A model generated the notes under the pieces. That model was not told the origin of the DNA. It ran no database searches and was given only the letters and a program-made list of their open reading frames with translations. This document shows positions 7,161 to 13,824 of a DNA stretch of 19,187 nucleotides, one piece after another. Every line of letters starts with the position of its first letter. Position 1 is the stretch's first letter. The position numbers and the translations under genes are program-made. Source of the stretch: CAYXOX01 sp964466745 (lineage in GTDB: Bacteria; Pseudomonadota; Alphaproteobacteria; Rhodobacterales; Rhodobacteraceae); assembly GCA_964466745.1 (NCBI GenBank), contig CAYXOX010000049.1:1-19187 (forward strand), read 5' to 3'.

Positions 7161-7190
7161 CCGGGTGTGCGCCGGCCGGCGCACACCCGG
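7161..7190. repeat. Perfect 30-bp palindrome upstream of msrA
   Basis: CCGGGTGTGCGCCGG is followed directly by its exact reverse complement CCGGCGCACACCCGG, with no spacer and no mismatch. It sits 80-109 bases upstream of the msrA start codon. It could be a dimeric regulator site, a cruciform-forming element, or a stable hairpin in the msrA leader or in read-through from priA. No T-tract follows on either strand. Confidence 0.85.
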
Positions 7191-7285
7191 TGCAGGCTTG
7201 GCCATGAAGATAGGTGCGAGGCCGCGCGAGTCTATTCCTCCGCGGCCATCGGCCCGCCGCGGGCGAGCGGGCAGTGCGACACGGC

Positions 7286-7318
7286 GGCGAGACAGCGGCG
7301 AGACGGCGGCGAGACGGC
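7286..7318. repeat. Short tandem repeat, three 11-bp units
   Basis: Three consecutive copies of GGCGAGACRGC (7286-7296, 7297-7307, 7308-7318), differing only at one base (A in the first, G in the others). Degenerate flanking GGC repeats continue the pattern on both sides. It lies outside any gene. Confidence 0.8.
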
Positions 7319-7473
7319 GCCTGTCGCCCGCATGCGTGCGAGCCACGCCACGCGGGCGGACGGGCAGGCTCGCTTCGAGACCCGGCGGCCACGCGGCCGC
7401 GCGCTTCAAGGGGCCGGCCCGGCCACCGCGCGCCGCGACCCGGGCACGCCTTGCGGAGCCCGAACCGGGGCCG

Positions 7474-7527
7474 GAGCGGGCGAGGGGCCAGCCCCTCGCG
7501 CTCCCCGAGGTATTTGGCGGCCAAAGT
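7474..7527 (+). repeat. Dispersed rhodobacteral repeat, long variant with hairpin (copy 3)
   Basis: GCGAGGGGC (7480-7488) pairs with GCCCCTCGC (7491-7499) across two bases, and outer GAGC/GCTC (7474-7477, 7500-7503) extends the stem past a GG bulge. CTCCCCGAGGTATTTGG then CGGCCAAAGT follows at 7501-7527. This is the same layout as copies 1 and 2 but with a TTTGG-CGG-CCAAA core in place of TTGG-G-CCAA, so the small palindrome is kept while its bases differ. Confidence 0.6.
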
Positions 7528-7696
7528 CGGCAGAACGGGAGTCGGCCCGACACCTCCGGCGGGCGCCCGCCACGGAACCGGCCGAAGCCCCGTCGGGCAG
7601 GCCGCGGGCCGGGCGGTCGGGCGCCGGGTTTGGGCGCGTGCCGTCCGGTGCCGGGACGGAGGAGCGTCCGGCGTTATCGCGGAACCTGCGCGGTTT

Positions 7697-9892
7697 TCAG
7701 AGAAAGCTCTGTGGATCCACGTCCACGGAGAGGCGGGCGCGCGCGGGCAGGCGCAGCTGGGCGATCCAGCGTGCCAGGGCCGCCTGCAGCGGCACGCCCC
7801 GGGCGGCCTGGACGAGAAGGCGCACCCGGTGGCGGCCGCGGATCCGGGCGATGGGCGCCGGGGCCGGGCCGAAGACCCGGGCTCCCGCGGCACGGAGCGG
7901 CGCGTCCGCGCGCGCGAGCGCGGTGCCGATCTCGAAGGCTTCGGCCATGTCCGTCGAGGAAATGACGATGCCCGCGAGGCGGCCGTAGGGCGGCATGCCG
8001 GCGGCCCTGCGCGCCTCGGCCTCCGCACGCCAGAAGGCCTCTTCCTCGCCGGAGAGGATCGCCCGGATCACCGGATGCTCCGGCTGGTAGGTCTGCAGCA
8101 GGGCGAGCCCGGGGCGCTCGGCCCGCCCGGCCCGGCCCGCGACCTGGCGCATGAGCTGAAAGGTGCGTTCTGCGGCCCTGGGGTCGGAGCCGTGAAGCGA
8201 CAGGTCAGCATCCACGACGCCCACCAGGGTGAGAGAGGGAAAGTTGTGCCCCTTTGCCACGAGCTGCGTTCCGACGATGAGATCCGCGCCGCCCCCGGCG
8301 ATGCTCTCGACCGCGGCCTTCAGGGCCCGGGCCGAGCCGAAGAGATCGGAAGAGAGCGTAGCGATGCGGGCGCCCGGAAAACAGGCCGCCGCCTCCTCGG
8401 TGAGCCGCTCCACGCCGGGGCCGACCGCCGCCATCCGGCCCTCCTTCCCGCAGGAGGGGCAGGCCTCGGGAAGGGGGCGCGTCTCGCCGCACTGGTGGCA
8501 GACAAGGCGCTTCAGGAATCGGTGCTCCACCATCCGCGCGTCGCACTGCGCACACCCGATCTGGGCGCCGCACGCCCGGCACAGCGTGACCGGCGCATAG
8601 CCGCGGCGATTGAGGAAGAGGAGTGCCTGCTCGCCCGCCGCCAGCCGCTCGCCGACCCGGCGCTCCAGCTCTCGCGAGATCCAGCGCCCCGCCGGCAGCG
8701 CCTCGGCACGCATGTCGATGGCGCGCATTTCCGGCAGCGACGCCGTGCCGAAACGCTCTGGAAGATCGAGCCGTGCGTACTTGCCCTCGGCCGCGTTCGC
8801 CCAGGTTTCGAGCGAGGGCGTTGCCGAGGCGAGCACCACCTGCGCCCCGAGGATGGAGGCGCGCAGCACCGCCATGTCGCGGGCGTTGTAGAGCACGCCG
8901 TCTTCCTGCTTGTAGGAGGCGTCGTGCTCCTCGTCGACGATGATCAGCCGCAGGTTGCGGAACGGCAGGAAGAGCGCCGAGCGCGCGCCCACCACCAGCT
9001 GCGCCCCGCCCTCGGCCACCATGCGCCAGACCCGGCGCCGCTCGGTGAGGGTGACGCCGGAGTGCCATTCGGCGGGACGGGCACCGAAGCGCGCCTCCAC
9101 CCGGGAGAGGAACTGCGCGGTCAGCGCGATTTCGGGCAGCAGCACGAGCGCCTGTCCGCCGCCGACGAGACACTCGGCCACCGCCTCGAGATAGACCTCC
9201 GTCTTGCCCGACCCCGTCACGCCCTTCAGGAGCGTGGTGCCGTACCGGCCCGTGCGCAGCCCGGCGCGCAGGCGCGCAGCCGCCGCCTGCTGCCCCGCGC
9301 TGAGCGGAAGGCCGGGGCGCGCCGCGTCGAGCCGCGGGTAGGGCGCGTCGCGCGGGCTTTCCTCCTCGCGCACCGCCCCGGAGGCCAGGAGGCCCTTGAT
9401 CACGGAGCTGCCCACGCCCGCGGCCTCGGCGAGCTCTCCCAGGGTGAAGGCGAGCCCGCCGTAGCTCTCGAGCACGTCAAGCACGCGCTCCCGCGGGCCG
9501 GTCATGCGGTCGGGCCGCCCGTCGCCGCGCCGGTACACACGGCGCAGCGCCGGCGGATCGCCGAGGCCCGGCGTCCGGGTCGCCAGCCGGAGCATCGCCG
9601 GCAGGGGGGTGAGCGTGTAGTCGGCCGCGCGGGAGATGAACGCGCGCAGCTCGGCCCGCATCGGCGGGACGTCCAGCACCCGCGACACGCCGCGCAGCTT
9701 GCCGCTGTCGAACCCGCCCTCACCGGACGACCAGACCACCCCCACGACGCGGCGCGGCCCGAGCGGCACCTCCACGAAGGCTCCCGGCGCACAGCCGCCC
9801 TCGGGCGCACGGTAGTCGAGCACCCGGCCCACCGGCTGCGTCGTCAGCACCCCGATGCGGGCGCCGGCCTCGAAGAAGAAGGCATCGTCCAT
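7697..9892 (-). CDS. priA: PriA, primosomal replication-restart helicase
   Basis: A 731-aa superfamily 2 3'-5' DNA helicase that recognises stalled forks and D-loops and reloads the replisome. The N-terminal DNA-binding region is about 1-195. The helicase core has Walker A GVTGSGKT (224-231), motif Ia LLPEIALTAQ (251-260), the DEEH box (320-323) and LASATPSLETW (354-364). The zinc-binding insertion has all eight cysteines (438, 441, 447, 450, 465, 468, 478, 481) in four CxxC pairs. The C-terminal half includes VGTQLVAKGHNFPSL and RQVAGRAGRAERPG. Length equals E. coli PriA (732 aa). The ATG at 9892-9890 is chosen because MDDAFFFEAG aligns with homologues; the frame stays open to 10579. It is divergent from the transaldolase gene across 102 bp. 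Confidence 0.97.
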   Translation of the reverse strand: MDDAFFFEAGARIGVLTTQPVGRVLDYRAPEGGCAPGAFVEVPLGPRRVVGVVWSSGEGGFDSGKLRGVSRVLDVPPMRAELRAFISRAADYTLTPLPAMLRLATRTPGLGDPPALRRVYRRGDGRPDRMTGPRERVLDVLESYGGLAFTLGELAEAAGVGSSVIKGLLASGAVREEESPRDAPYPRLDAARPGLPLSAGQQAAAARLRAGLRTGRYGTTLLKGVTGSGKTEVYLEAVAECLVGGGQALVLLPEIALTAQFLSRVEARFGARPAEWHSGVTLTERRRVWRMVAEGGAQLVVGARSALFLPFRNLRLIIVDEEHDASYKQEDGVLYNARDMAVLRASILGAQVVLASATPSLETWANAAEGKYARLDLPERFGTASLPEMRAIDMRAEALPAGRWISRELERRVGERLAAGEQALLFLNRRGYAPVTLCRACGAQIGCAQCDARMVEHRFLKRLVCHQCGETRPLPEACPSCGKEGRMAAVGPGVERLTEEAAACFPGARIATLSSDLFGSARALKAAVESIAGGGADLIVGTQLVAKGHNFPSLTLVGVVDADLSLHGSDPRAAERTFQLMRQVAGRAGRAERPGLALLQTYQPEHPVIRAILSGEEEAFWRAEAEARRAAGMPPYGRLAGIVISSTDMAEAFEIGTALARADAPLRAAGARVFGPAPAPIARIRGRHRVRLLVQAARGVPLQAALARWIAQLRLPARARLSVDVDPQSFL

Positions 9893-9994
9893 CCGCCCGC
9901 GCTCCGGCCCGCTGCGGCAGGGCTTTCGGCAGCCCGCCCCTTGAGGTAAACGCTGGGCCGACCGAGGCCAACCCCGAGAGCAGGAGCGCCCCCC

Positions 9995-10648
9995 ATGAAG
10001 TTCTTCGTCGATACCGCAGAGATCGAGGCCATCCGCGAGCTTGCCGAGCTCGGCATCGTCGACGGGGTGACGACCAACCCCTCGCTCATCATGAAATCCG
10101 GCCGCGACATCCGTGAGGTCACGGCGGAGATCTGCGGGTTGGTGGACGGGCCGGTGAGCGCCGAGACGGTGGCGCTCGATGCGGAGGGCATGATCGCCGA
10201 GGGGCGCGAGCTGGCCGGGATCGCCCCCAACATCGCCGTCAAGGTGCCGCTCACCTGGGAGGGGCTGAAGGCCTGCAAGGCGCTTTCGGGCGAAGGCAAG
10301 ATGGTGAACGTCACGCTGTGTTTCTCCGCCAACCAGGCGCTGCTGGCCGCCAAGGCGGGAGCCACCTTCATATCGCCCTTCATCGGCCGGCTCGACGATA
10401 TCGCCCTCGACGGGATGGACCTCATCGCCGATATCCGCCGCATCTACGACAACTACGGTTTCGGAACCGAGATCCTGGCCGCCTCCATCCGTTCGGTGAA
10501 CCACGTGCTGGAGGCCGCGCGCATCGGCGCCGACGTGATGACCGCGCCGCCCGATGTGATCCGCAAGCTCGCGGCGCACCCGCTCACCGACAAGGGCCTC
10601 GCGGCCTTCCTCGCCGACTGGGAAAAAACGGGGCAGAAAATCCTCTGA
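9995..10648 (+). CDS. tal: Small (TalC/FSA-type) transaldolase
   Basis: A 217-aa TIM-barrel class I aldolase of the small transaldolase / fructose-6-phosphate aldolase family. It moves dihydroxyacetone units between sugar phosphates in the non-oxidative pentose phosphate pathway. It starts MKFFVDTAEI and has the family motif GVTTNPSL (24-31) and the Schiff-base lysine Lys83 in VKVPLT. Two residues that separate the subgroups look like transaldolase: Glu57 (VSAETV), where E. coli FSA has Gln59, and Phe129 (SPFIGR), where FSA has Tyr131. The alignment is by eye. AGGAG at 9982-9986 lies eight bases before the ATG. Many databases would label this fsa. Confidence 0.93.
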   Translation: MKFFVDTAEIEAIRELAELGIVDGVTTNPSLIMKSGRDIREVTAEICGLVDGPVSAETVALDAEGMIAEGRELAGIAPNIAVKVPLTWEGLKACKALSGEGKMVNVTLCFSANQALLAAKAGATFISPFIGRLDDIALDGMDLIADIRRIYDNYGFGTEILAASIRSVNHVLEAARIGADVMTAPPDVIRKLAAHPLTDKGLAAFLADWEKTGQKIL

Positions 10649-10827
10649 GCGGTGGTATGCTCTCCCGGCAGGGCCATGCGCCGCGCCGGCTCAGGGCGGG
10701 GCGGACGGGGGAAGGCGGGCTGGTATCGCGTGCCCCGGCACGGCGCAACGAGAACAGGGCGGGCGGCACCGAACGCTCCCCACGAGGCAAAACGACAGGC
10801 AGACGACGCAAGCAGGGCAGGACAGGC

Positions 10828-11532
10828 ATGACGACAAGCGCCCCGATGGACGACGCGATCCGTGCAAGGCTGATCGCGGAACCCGAGGTAATCCTCGACG
10901 ACACCGATGTGATGCGCGCCCTCGTGGCGGCGAACGAGCGGCTCATGGGCGCCAACGTGATCGACCTGCGCGGCATCGCGATGGAGCGGCTGGAGAGCCG
11001 CCTCGACCGGCTGGAGGACACCCATCGCGCGGTGATCGCCGCCGCCTACGAGAATCTCGCGGGCACCAACCAGGTGCACCGGGCGGTTCTGCGCCTTCTC
11101 GACGCGACCGATTTTCCCGACTTCCTGCAATGCCTCACGGAGATCGGCCAGACGCTTCAGGTGGATTGCGCCCGGCTGGTGCTGGAGACCACCCAGGAAG
11201 AGGACGACGCGGTGGTGGCGCGATTCGGCGAGGTGCTCACGACGGCGGCGCCGGGGTTCGTCGGCAGCTACATCACCAAGGGGCGGGACATCTCCGAACG
11301 GGCCGTGACGCTGCGGCAGGTCCGGCCCGAGGACGGCAAGATCTACGGCGCCGCGGCCGAGTGGGTGCGGTCCGAAGCGTGCCTGCGGCTGGATCTCGGC
11401 CCCGGCCGCCTGCCGGGCCTGCTGGCCTTCGGCGCGGAGGATCCGCACAAGTTCAGCCCGAGCCACGGCACCGATCTGCTTGCCTTCTTCGCGGGCGTGT
11501 TCGAGCGCACCATGCGGCGGTGGCTGGGCTGA
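10828..11532 (+). CDS. DUF484 family protein
   Basis: A 234-aa soluble protein of the DUF484 family, which has a GAF-like fold preceded by a helical segment. The N-terminal part shows LIAEPEVILDDTDVMRALVAAN (15-36) and the family-typical ANVIDLRGIAMERLESRLDRLE (42-63), likely coiled-coil. The C-terminal GAF-like half ends SPSHGTDLLAFFAGVFERTMRRWLG, with the characteristic GLLAFGAEDPHKFSPSHGTDLL stretch. The ATG at 10828-10830 has AGGACAGG upstream. DUF484 genes sit directly before xerC in many gamma- and alphaproteobacteria, including E. coli. Here the stop is 23 bases before the xerC ATG, indicating cotranscription. The ligand, if any, is unknown. Confidence 0.88.
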   Translation: MTTSAPMDDAIRARLIAEPEVILDDTDVMRALVAANERLMGANVIDLRGIAMERLESRLDRLEDTHRAVIAAAYENLAGTNQVHRAVLRLLDATDFPDFLQCLTEIGQTLQVDCARLVLETTQEEDDAVVARFGEVLTTAAPGFVGSYITKGRDISERAVTLRQVRPEDGKIYGAAAEWVRSEACLRLDLGPGRLPGLLAFGAEDPHKFSPSHGTDLLAFFAGVFERTMRRWLG

Positions 11533-11555
11533 CCCGAACCGACGCCGGGCAGCCG

Positions 11556-12467
11556 ATGTCTCCGGCCGCGCGGGCGGCGCGGGATTCCTGGCTGGCCCAC
11601 GAAGCCGGCGTGGCCGGGCGCGCGGCGCCCACGCTGGACGCCTACCGCCGCGACGTGACCCGCTTTCTGGCCTTCATGGCCGGCTACCGCGGGGGCACGG
11701 AAGGTCTTGGCCCGCTACTGAGCCTTGGGCCACGCGACATGCGGGCCTGGATGGCGGCCGAGCGGGCCCGAGGGCTCTCCCCGCGCTCGCTGGCGCGGGC
11801 GCTCTCGGCGGTGAAATCCTTCTTCCGGTGGCTGAGCGAGCGCGAGGGGGTCGAGCCCACCGCGGTGCTCGCCACCCGCGCCCCGCGATTCACGCGCAAA
11901 CTGCCGCGCCCGCTCGGAGAGGCCGAGGCGGCCGACCTGCTGGATGCCGCGGCCGAAACCCCCGGGCCGGACTGGATCGCCGCGCGGGACTGCGCCGTGG
12001 TGACCCTGCTCTACGCGTGCGGGCTGCGCATCTCCGAAGCGCTGGGGCTGGAAGGCGGCCAGTTGCCGCTCGGAGAGGTGCTGCGCATCCGCGGCAAGGG
12101 CGGCAAGGAGCGGCTGGTGCCGGTCCTGCCGGCGGCGCGCGATGCCGTGGCGCGCTATGCCCGGCTGTGCCCTTACCCCATCGCACCGGGCACGCCGCTC
12201 TTCTTCGGCGCACGCGGCGGCCCGCTGGGAGCCCGCGCGGTGCAGAAATCCACCGAGCGGTTGCGGGCGGCGCTGGGCCTGCCGGCAACCGCCACGCCAC
12301 ATGCGCTGCGGCACTCCTTCGCCACCCATCTGCTGGCGGCCGGCGGCGATCTTCGCTCGATCCAGGATCTCCTGGGGCATGCGTCGCTCTCGACGACCCA
12401 GGGTTACACCGCCGTGGGCGACAGGCGGCTGCGCGACGTCCATGCCGCCGCCCACCCGCGGGCTTGA
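11556..12467 (+). CDS. xerC: XerC-type tyrosine recombinase
   Basis: A 303-aa tyrosine recombinase that, with XerD, resolves chromosome dimers at dif. The N-terminal SAM-like core-binding domain is about 1-110 (TLDAYRRDVTRFLAFM; LSPRSLARALSAVKSFFRWL). The catalytic domain has a complete active site: Arg158 (CGLRISEAL), Lys181 (RGKGGKERLVPV), His249 and Arg252 (HALRHSFATHLL), His275 (LGHASLSTTQGYT) and the nucleophile Tyr284. Length is normal for Xer. Start at ATG 11556-11558; the frame is open upstream but overlaps DUF484 in another phase. XerC rather than XerD is inferred from the DUF484 neighbour, and no integron or phage genes are nearby. Confidence 0.94.
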   Translation: MSPAARAARDSWLAHEAGVAGRAAPTLDAYRRDVTRFLAFMAGYRGGTEGLGPLLSLGPRDMRAWMAAERARGLSPRSLARALSAVKSFFRWLSEREGVEPTAVLATRAPRFTRKLPRPLGEAEAADLLDAAAETPGPDWIAARDCAVVTLLYACGLRISEALGLEGGQLPLGEVLRIRGKGGKERLVPVLPAARDAVARYARLCPYPIAPGTPLFFGARGGPLGARAVQKSTERLRAALGLPATATPHALRHSFATHLLAAGGDLRSIQDLLGHASLSTTQGYTAVGDRRLRDVHAAAHPRA

Positions 12468-12775
12468 GTTCCGCATGCCGGGCGCATGGCCGAACCGCCG
12501 TGTCCGGGACCGGCTCGAGGCGCAGGACGGGCGGGCAACGGATATCGCGGCCCGGCGCCGCGGGGGGCTGTGCACCAGGCACCGCCCACGGCGCGGCGCG
12601 GCGCGAAAGAAGGCCGTTCGGCCCGATCCGCCGATGAGGGCATTGCCCGGCCGGGCCCCGGCGCGCGGCGCGGCCGCCTCGTCCCGGTCTTGAGCCTGCG
12701 CGCGGCCACAACGGGGGCGGCCCGGGACCACGCCCGGGCGTTGCGGGGCAGCGCCGGCTGCGCCAAAGCTGTCGG
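12468..12775. other. Gene-free gap between xerC and pcs
   Basis: These 308 bases show no plausible gene on either strand. They contain a hairpin, GCCCGGG (12720-12726) with CCCGGGC (12733-12739) around a six-base loop, about 36 bases before the pcs ATG, and short GC-rich direct repeats near 12590. No T-tract or convincing promoter is seen. Confidence 0.6.
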
Positions 12776-13468
12776 ATGACACGGATCCTCGCGAGCTATG
12801 CCGTCCATGGGCTTACCGCCACGGGTGCGATCTGGGCCATGCTGGCCCTCGTCGCCGCCGCGCAGGCCCAGTGGGGGGCGATGTTCGGCTGGCTCCTCCT
12901 CGCGCTGGCGGTGGATGCAATAGACGGCCCCCTCGCGCGGCGCCTCTCGGTGCGGACAAACGCCCCGGCGGTGGACGGCACCGTGCTCGACCTCGTGGTC
13001 GACTACCTGACCTACGTGTTCGTGCCGGCCTACGCGCTCCACGCGTCGGGCGCGATCCCGGGAGCCTGGGGCCTCGCGATGCTGGCGGTGATCCTGGGGC
13101 CGAGCGCCGCCTATTTCGCCGGGCGCTGGATGAAGACGACCGACGGCGCCTTCCTCGGGTTCCCGGCCTGCTGGAACATGGTCGCCCTCGTGATCTTCAC
13201 GCTGGCGCCGCCGGCCTGGGCGAGCATTTCCGCGATCCTCGTGCTGGCGGTGGCGATGTTCCTGCCGCTGCGTTTCATCCACCCCGTGCGGGTGGCGCGC
13301 TGGCGGTTTGCCAACCTGGCCGCGATCGCCAGCTGGGGGGTGTTGGCGGGGTGGGCGGCGATCGGCGACTTCGCCCTGCCTCCCGCGGGGCAGTGGGCGC
13401 TGGCCGCCGCGACCGCCTATCTTCTCGGGGCGGGGCTGGCGCAACAGGCGATGCGGGCACGCGGCTAG
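12776..13468 (+). CDS. pcs: Phosphatidylcholine synthase
   Basis: A 230-aa integral membrane CDP-alcohol phosphatidyltransferase that condenses CDP-diacylglycerol with choline to make phosphatidylcholine in one step. The catalytic motif has the Pcs-specific spacing DG-x2-AR-x12-G-x3-D-x3-D: Asp50-Gly51, Ala54-Arg55, Gly68, Asp72 and Asp76. Ordinary CDP-alcohol phosphatidyltransferases have eight residues, not twelve, after AR. Six to eight hydrophobic segments are visible (about 15-30, 35-47, 75-95, 98-115, 134-150, 153-168, 181-198, 208-225). The gene implies choline uptake and phosphatidylcholine in the membrane, as in many Rhodobacteraceae. Its ATG follows a 308-bp gap, so it probably has its own promoter. 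Confidence 0.93.
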   Translation: MTRILASYAVHGLTATGAIWAMLALVAAAQAQWGAMFGWLLLALAVDAIDGPLARRLSVRTNAPAVDGTVLDLVVDYLTYVFVPAYALHASGAIPGAWGLAMLAVILGPSAAYFAGRWMKTTDGAFLGFPACWNMVALVIFTLAPPAWASISAILVLAVAMFLPLRFIHPVRVARWRFANLAAIASWGVLAGWAAIGDFALPPAGQWALAAATAYLLGAGLAQQAMRARG

Positions 13469-13532
13469 GCGGCGGCCCCGGGGCCGGGTTGCGCCTGCCG
13501 CGACGGGGTGCCGCCGCTCGTGCCGGGCGGCC

Positions 13533-13563
13533 GCCTCCGGCGGGAGTATTTGGGCCAAGATGA
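13533..13563 (+). repeat. Dispersed rhodobacteral intergenic repeat, copy 2
   Basis: GCCTCCGGCGGGAGTATT then TGGGCCAAGATGA, about 65 bases after the pcs stop and in the same orientation as pcs, between convergent pcs and DUF3253 genes. It matches copy 1 at all but one position over the shared length, with the TTGGGCCAA core intact. A nearby 14-bp palindrome CGGCCCC-GGGGCCG is at 13473-13486. Confidence 0.8.
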
Positions 13564-13575
13564 GGTCGGGGGCGG

Positions 13576-13824
13576 TCAGCCGGCGCCGGGCGCGCGGGCC
13601 CGCAGGCGGATCGGGCCCCGCGCGGCGAGCGGATCCACCGGGCGCCCGCGCTGGAGCGCCTCCACGCTGCCGTGCTCCGCGGCCGCGGCGCGCACGAGCG
13701 GCATCAGGGGCCGCCAGTCTTCCGCCAGCGTGCGTGCCACCTCCGAGGGGCAGAAGCTCCCCGGTGCCCGTGCCCGGGCAAGCCGCGCGAGCGCGGCGTC
13801 GATCTCAGCCCGCGAGGGCGGCAT
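13576..13824 (-). CDS. DUF3253 family protein
   Basis: An 82-aa protein of the DUF3253 family. The signature is complete: FCPSEVARTLAEDWRPLMPLVRAA (about 24-47), then GRPVDPLAARGPIRLR, an arrangement resembling a small winged-helix DNA-binding domain. Its function is unknown. I chose the ATG at 13824-13822 (MPPSRAEIDAAL) because homologues begin close to this; an in-frame GTG at 13842 would add six residues. Either start overlaps the ileS 3' end (13805) by 20-38 bases in a different phase, so translation is probably coupled to ileS. The overlapped ileS codons encode the end of its zinc ribbon, which limits how either sequence can change. Confidence 0.85.
   Translation of the reverse strand: MPPSRAEIDAALARLARARAPGSFCPSEVARTLAEDWRPLMPLVRAAAAEHGSVEALQRGRPVDPLAARGPIRLRARAPGAG

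Larger units (their letters stand above)
7082..7696. other. Gene-free, repeat-rich stretch between msrA and priA
   Basis: No credible coding region is seen in these 615 bases; open frames here are low-complexity Arg/Ala/Gly/Pro runs. It holds the 30-bp palindrome (7161-7190), an 11-bp tandem repeat (7286-7318), a hairpin plus a variant of the dispersed motif (7474-7527) and a 14-bp palindrome, GGCGGGC-GCCCGCC, at 7558-7571. Because both flanking genes run leftward, it contains the promoter region of msrA and the 3' end of the priA transcript. Confidence 0.7.

Noticed and set aside
7214..9949. 911-codon open frame on the plus strand, antisense to priA
   Set aside because: It is the complement of priA in a GC-rich gene. 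The product is a low-complexity Arg/Ala/Gly/Pro/His mix without domains, while the opposite strand has all PriA motifs.
12720..12739. Hairpin before pcs as an intrinsic terminator of xerC
   Set aside because: The seven-base stem is followed by no T-run and lies about 250 bases after the xerC stop, so terminator function is not supported.
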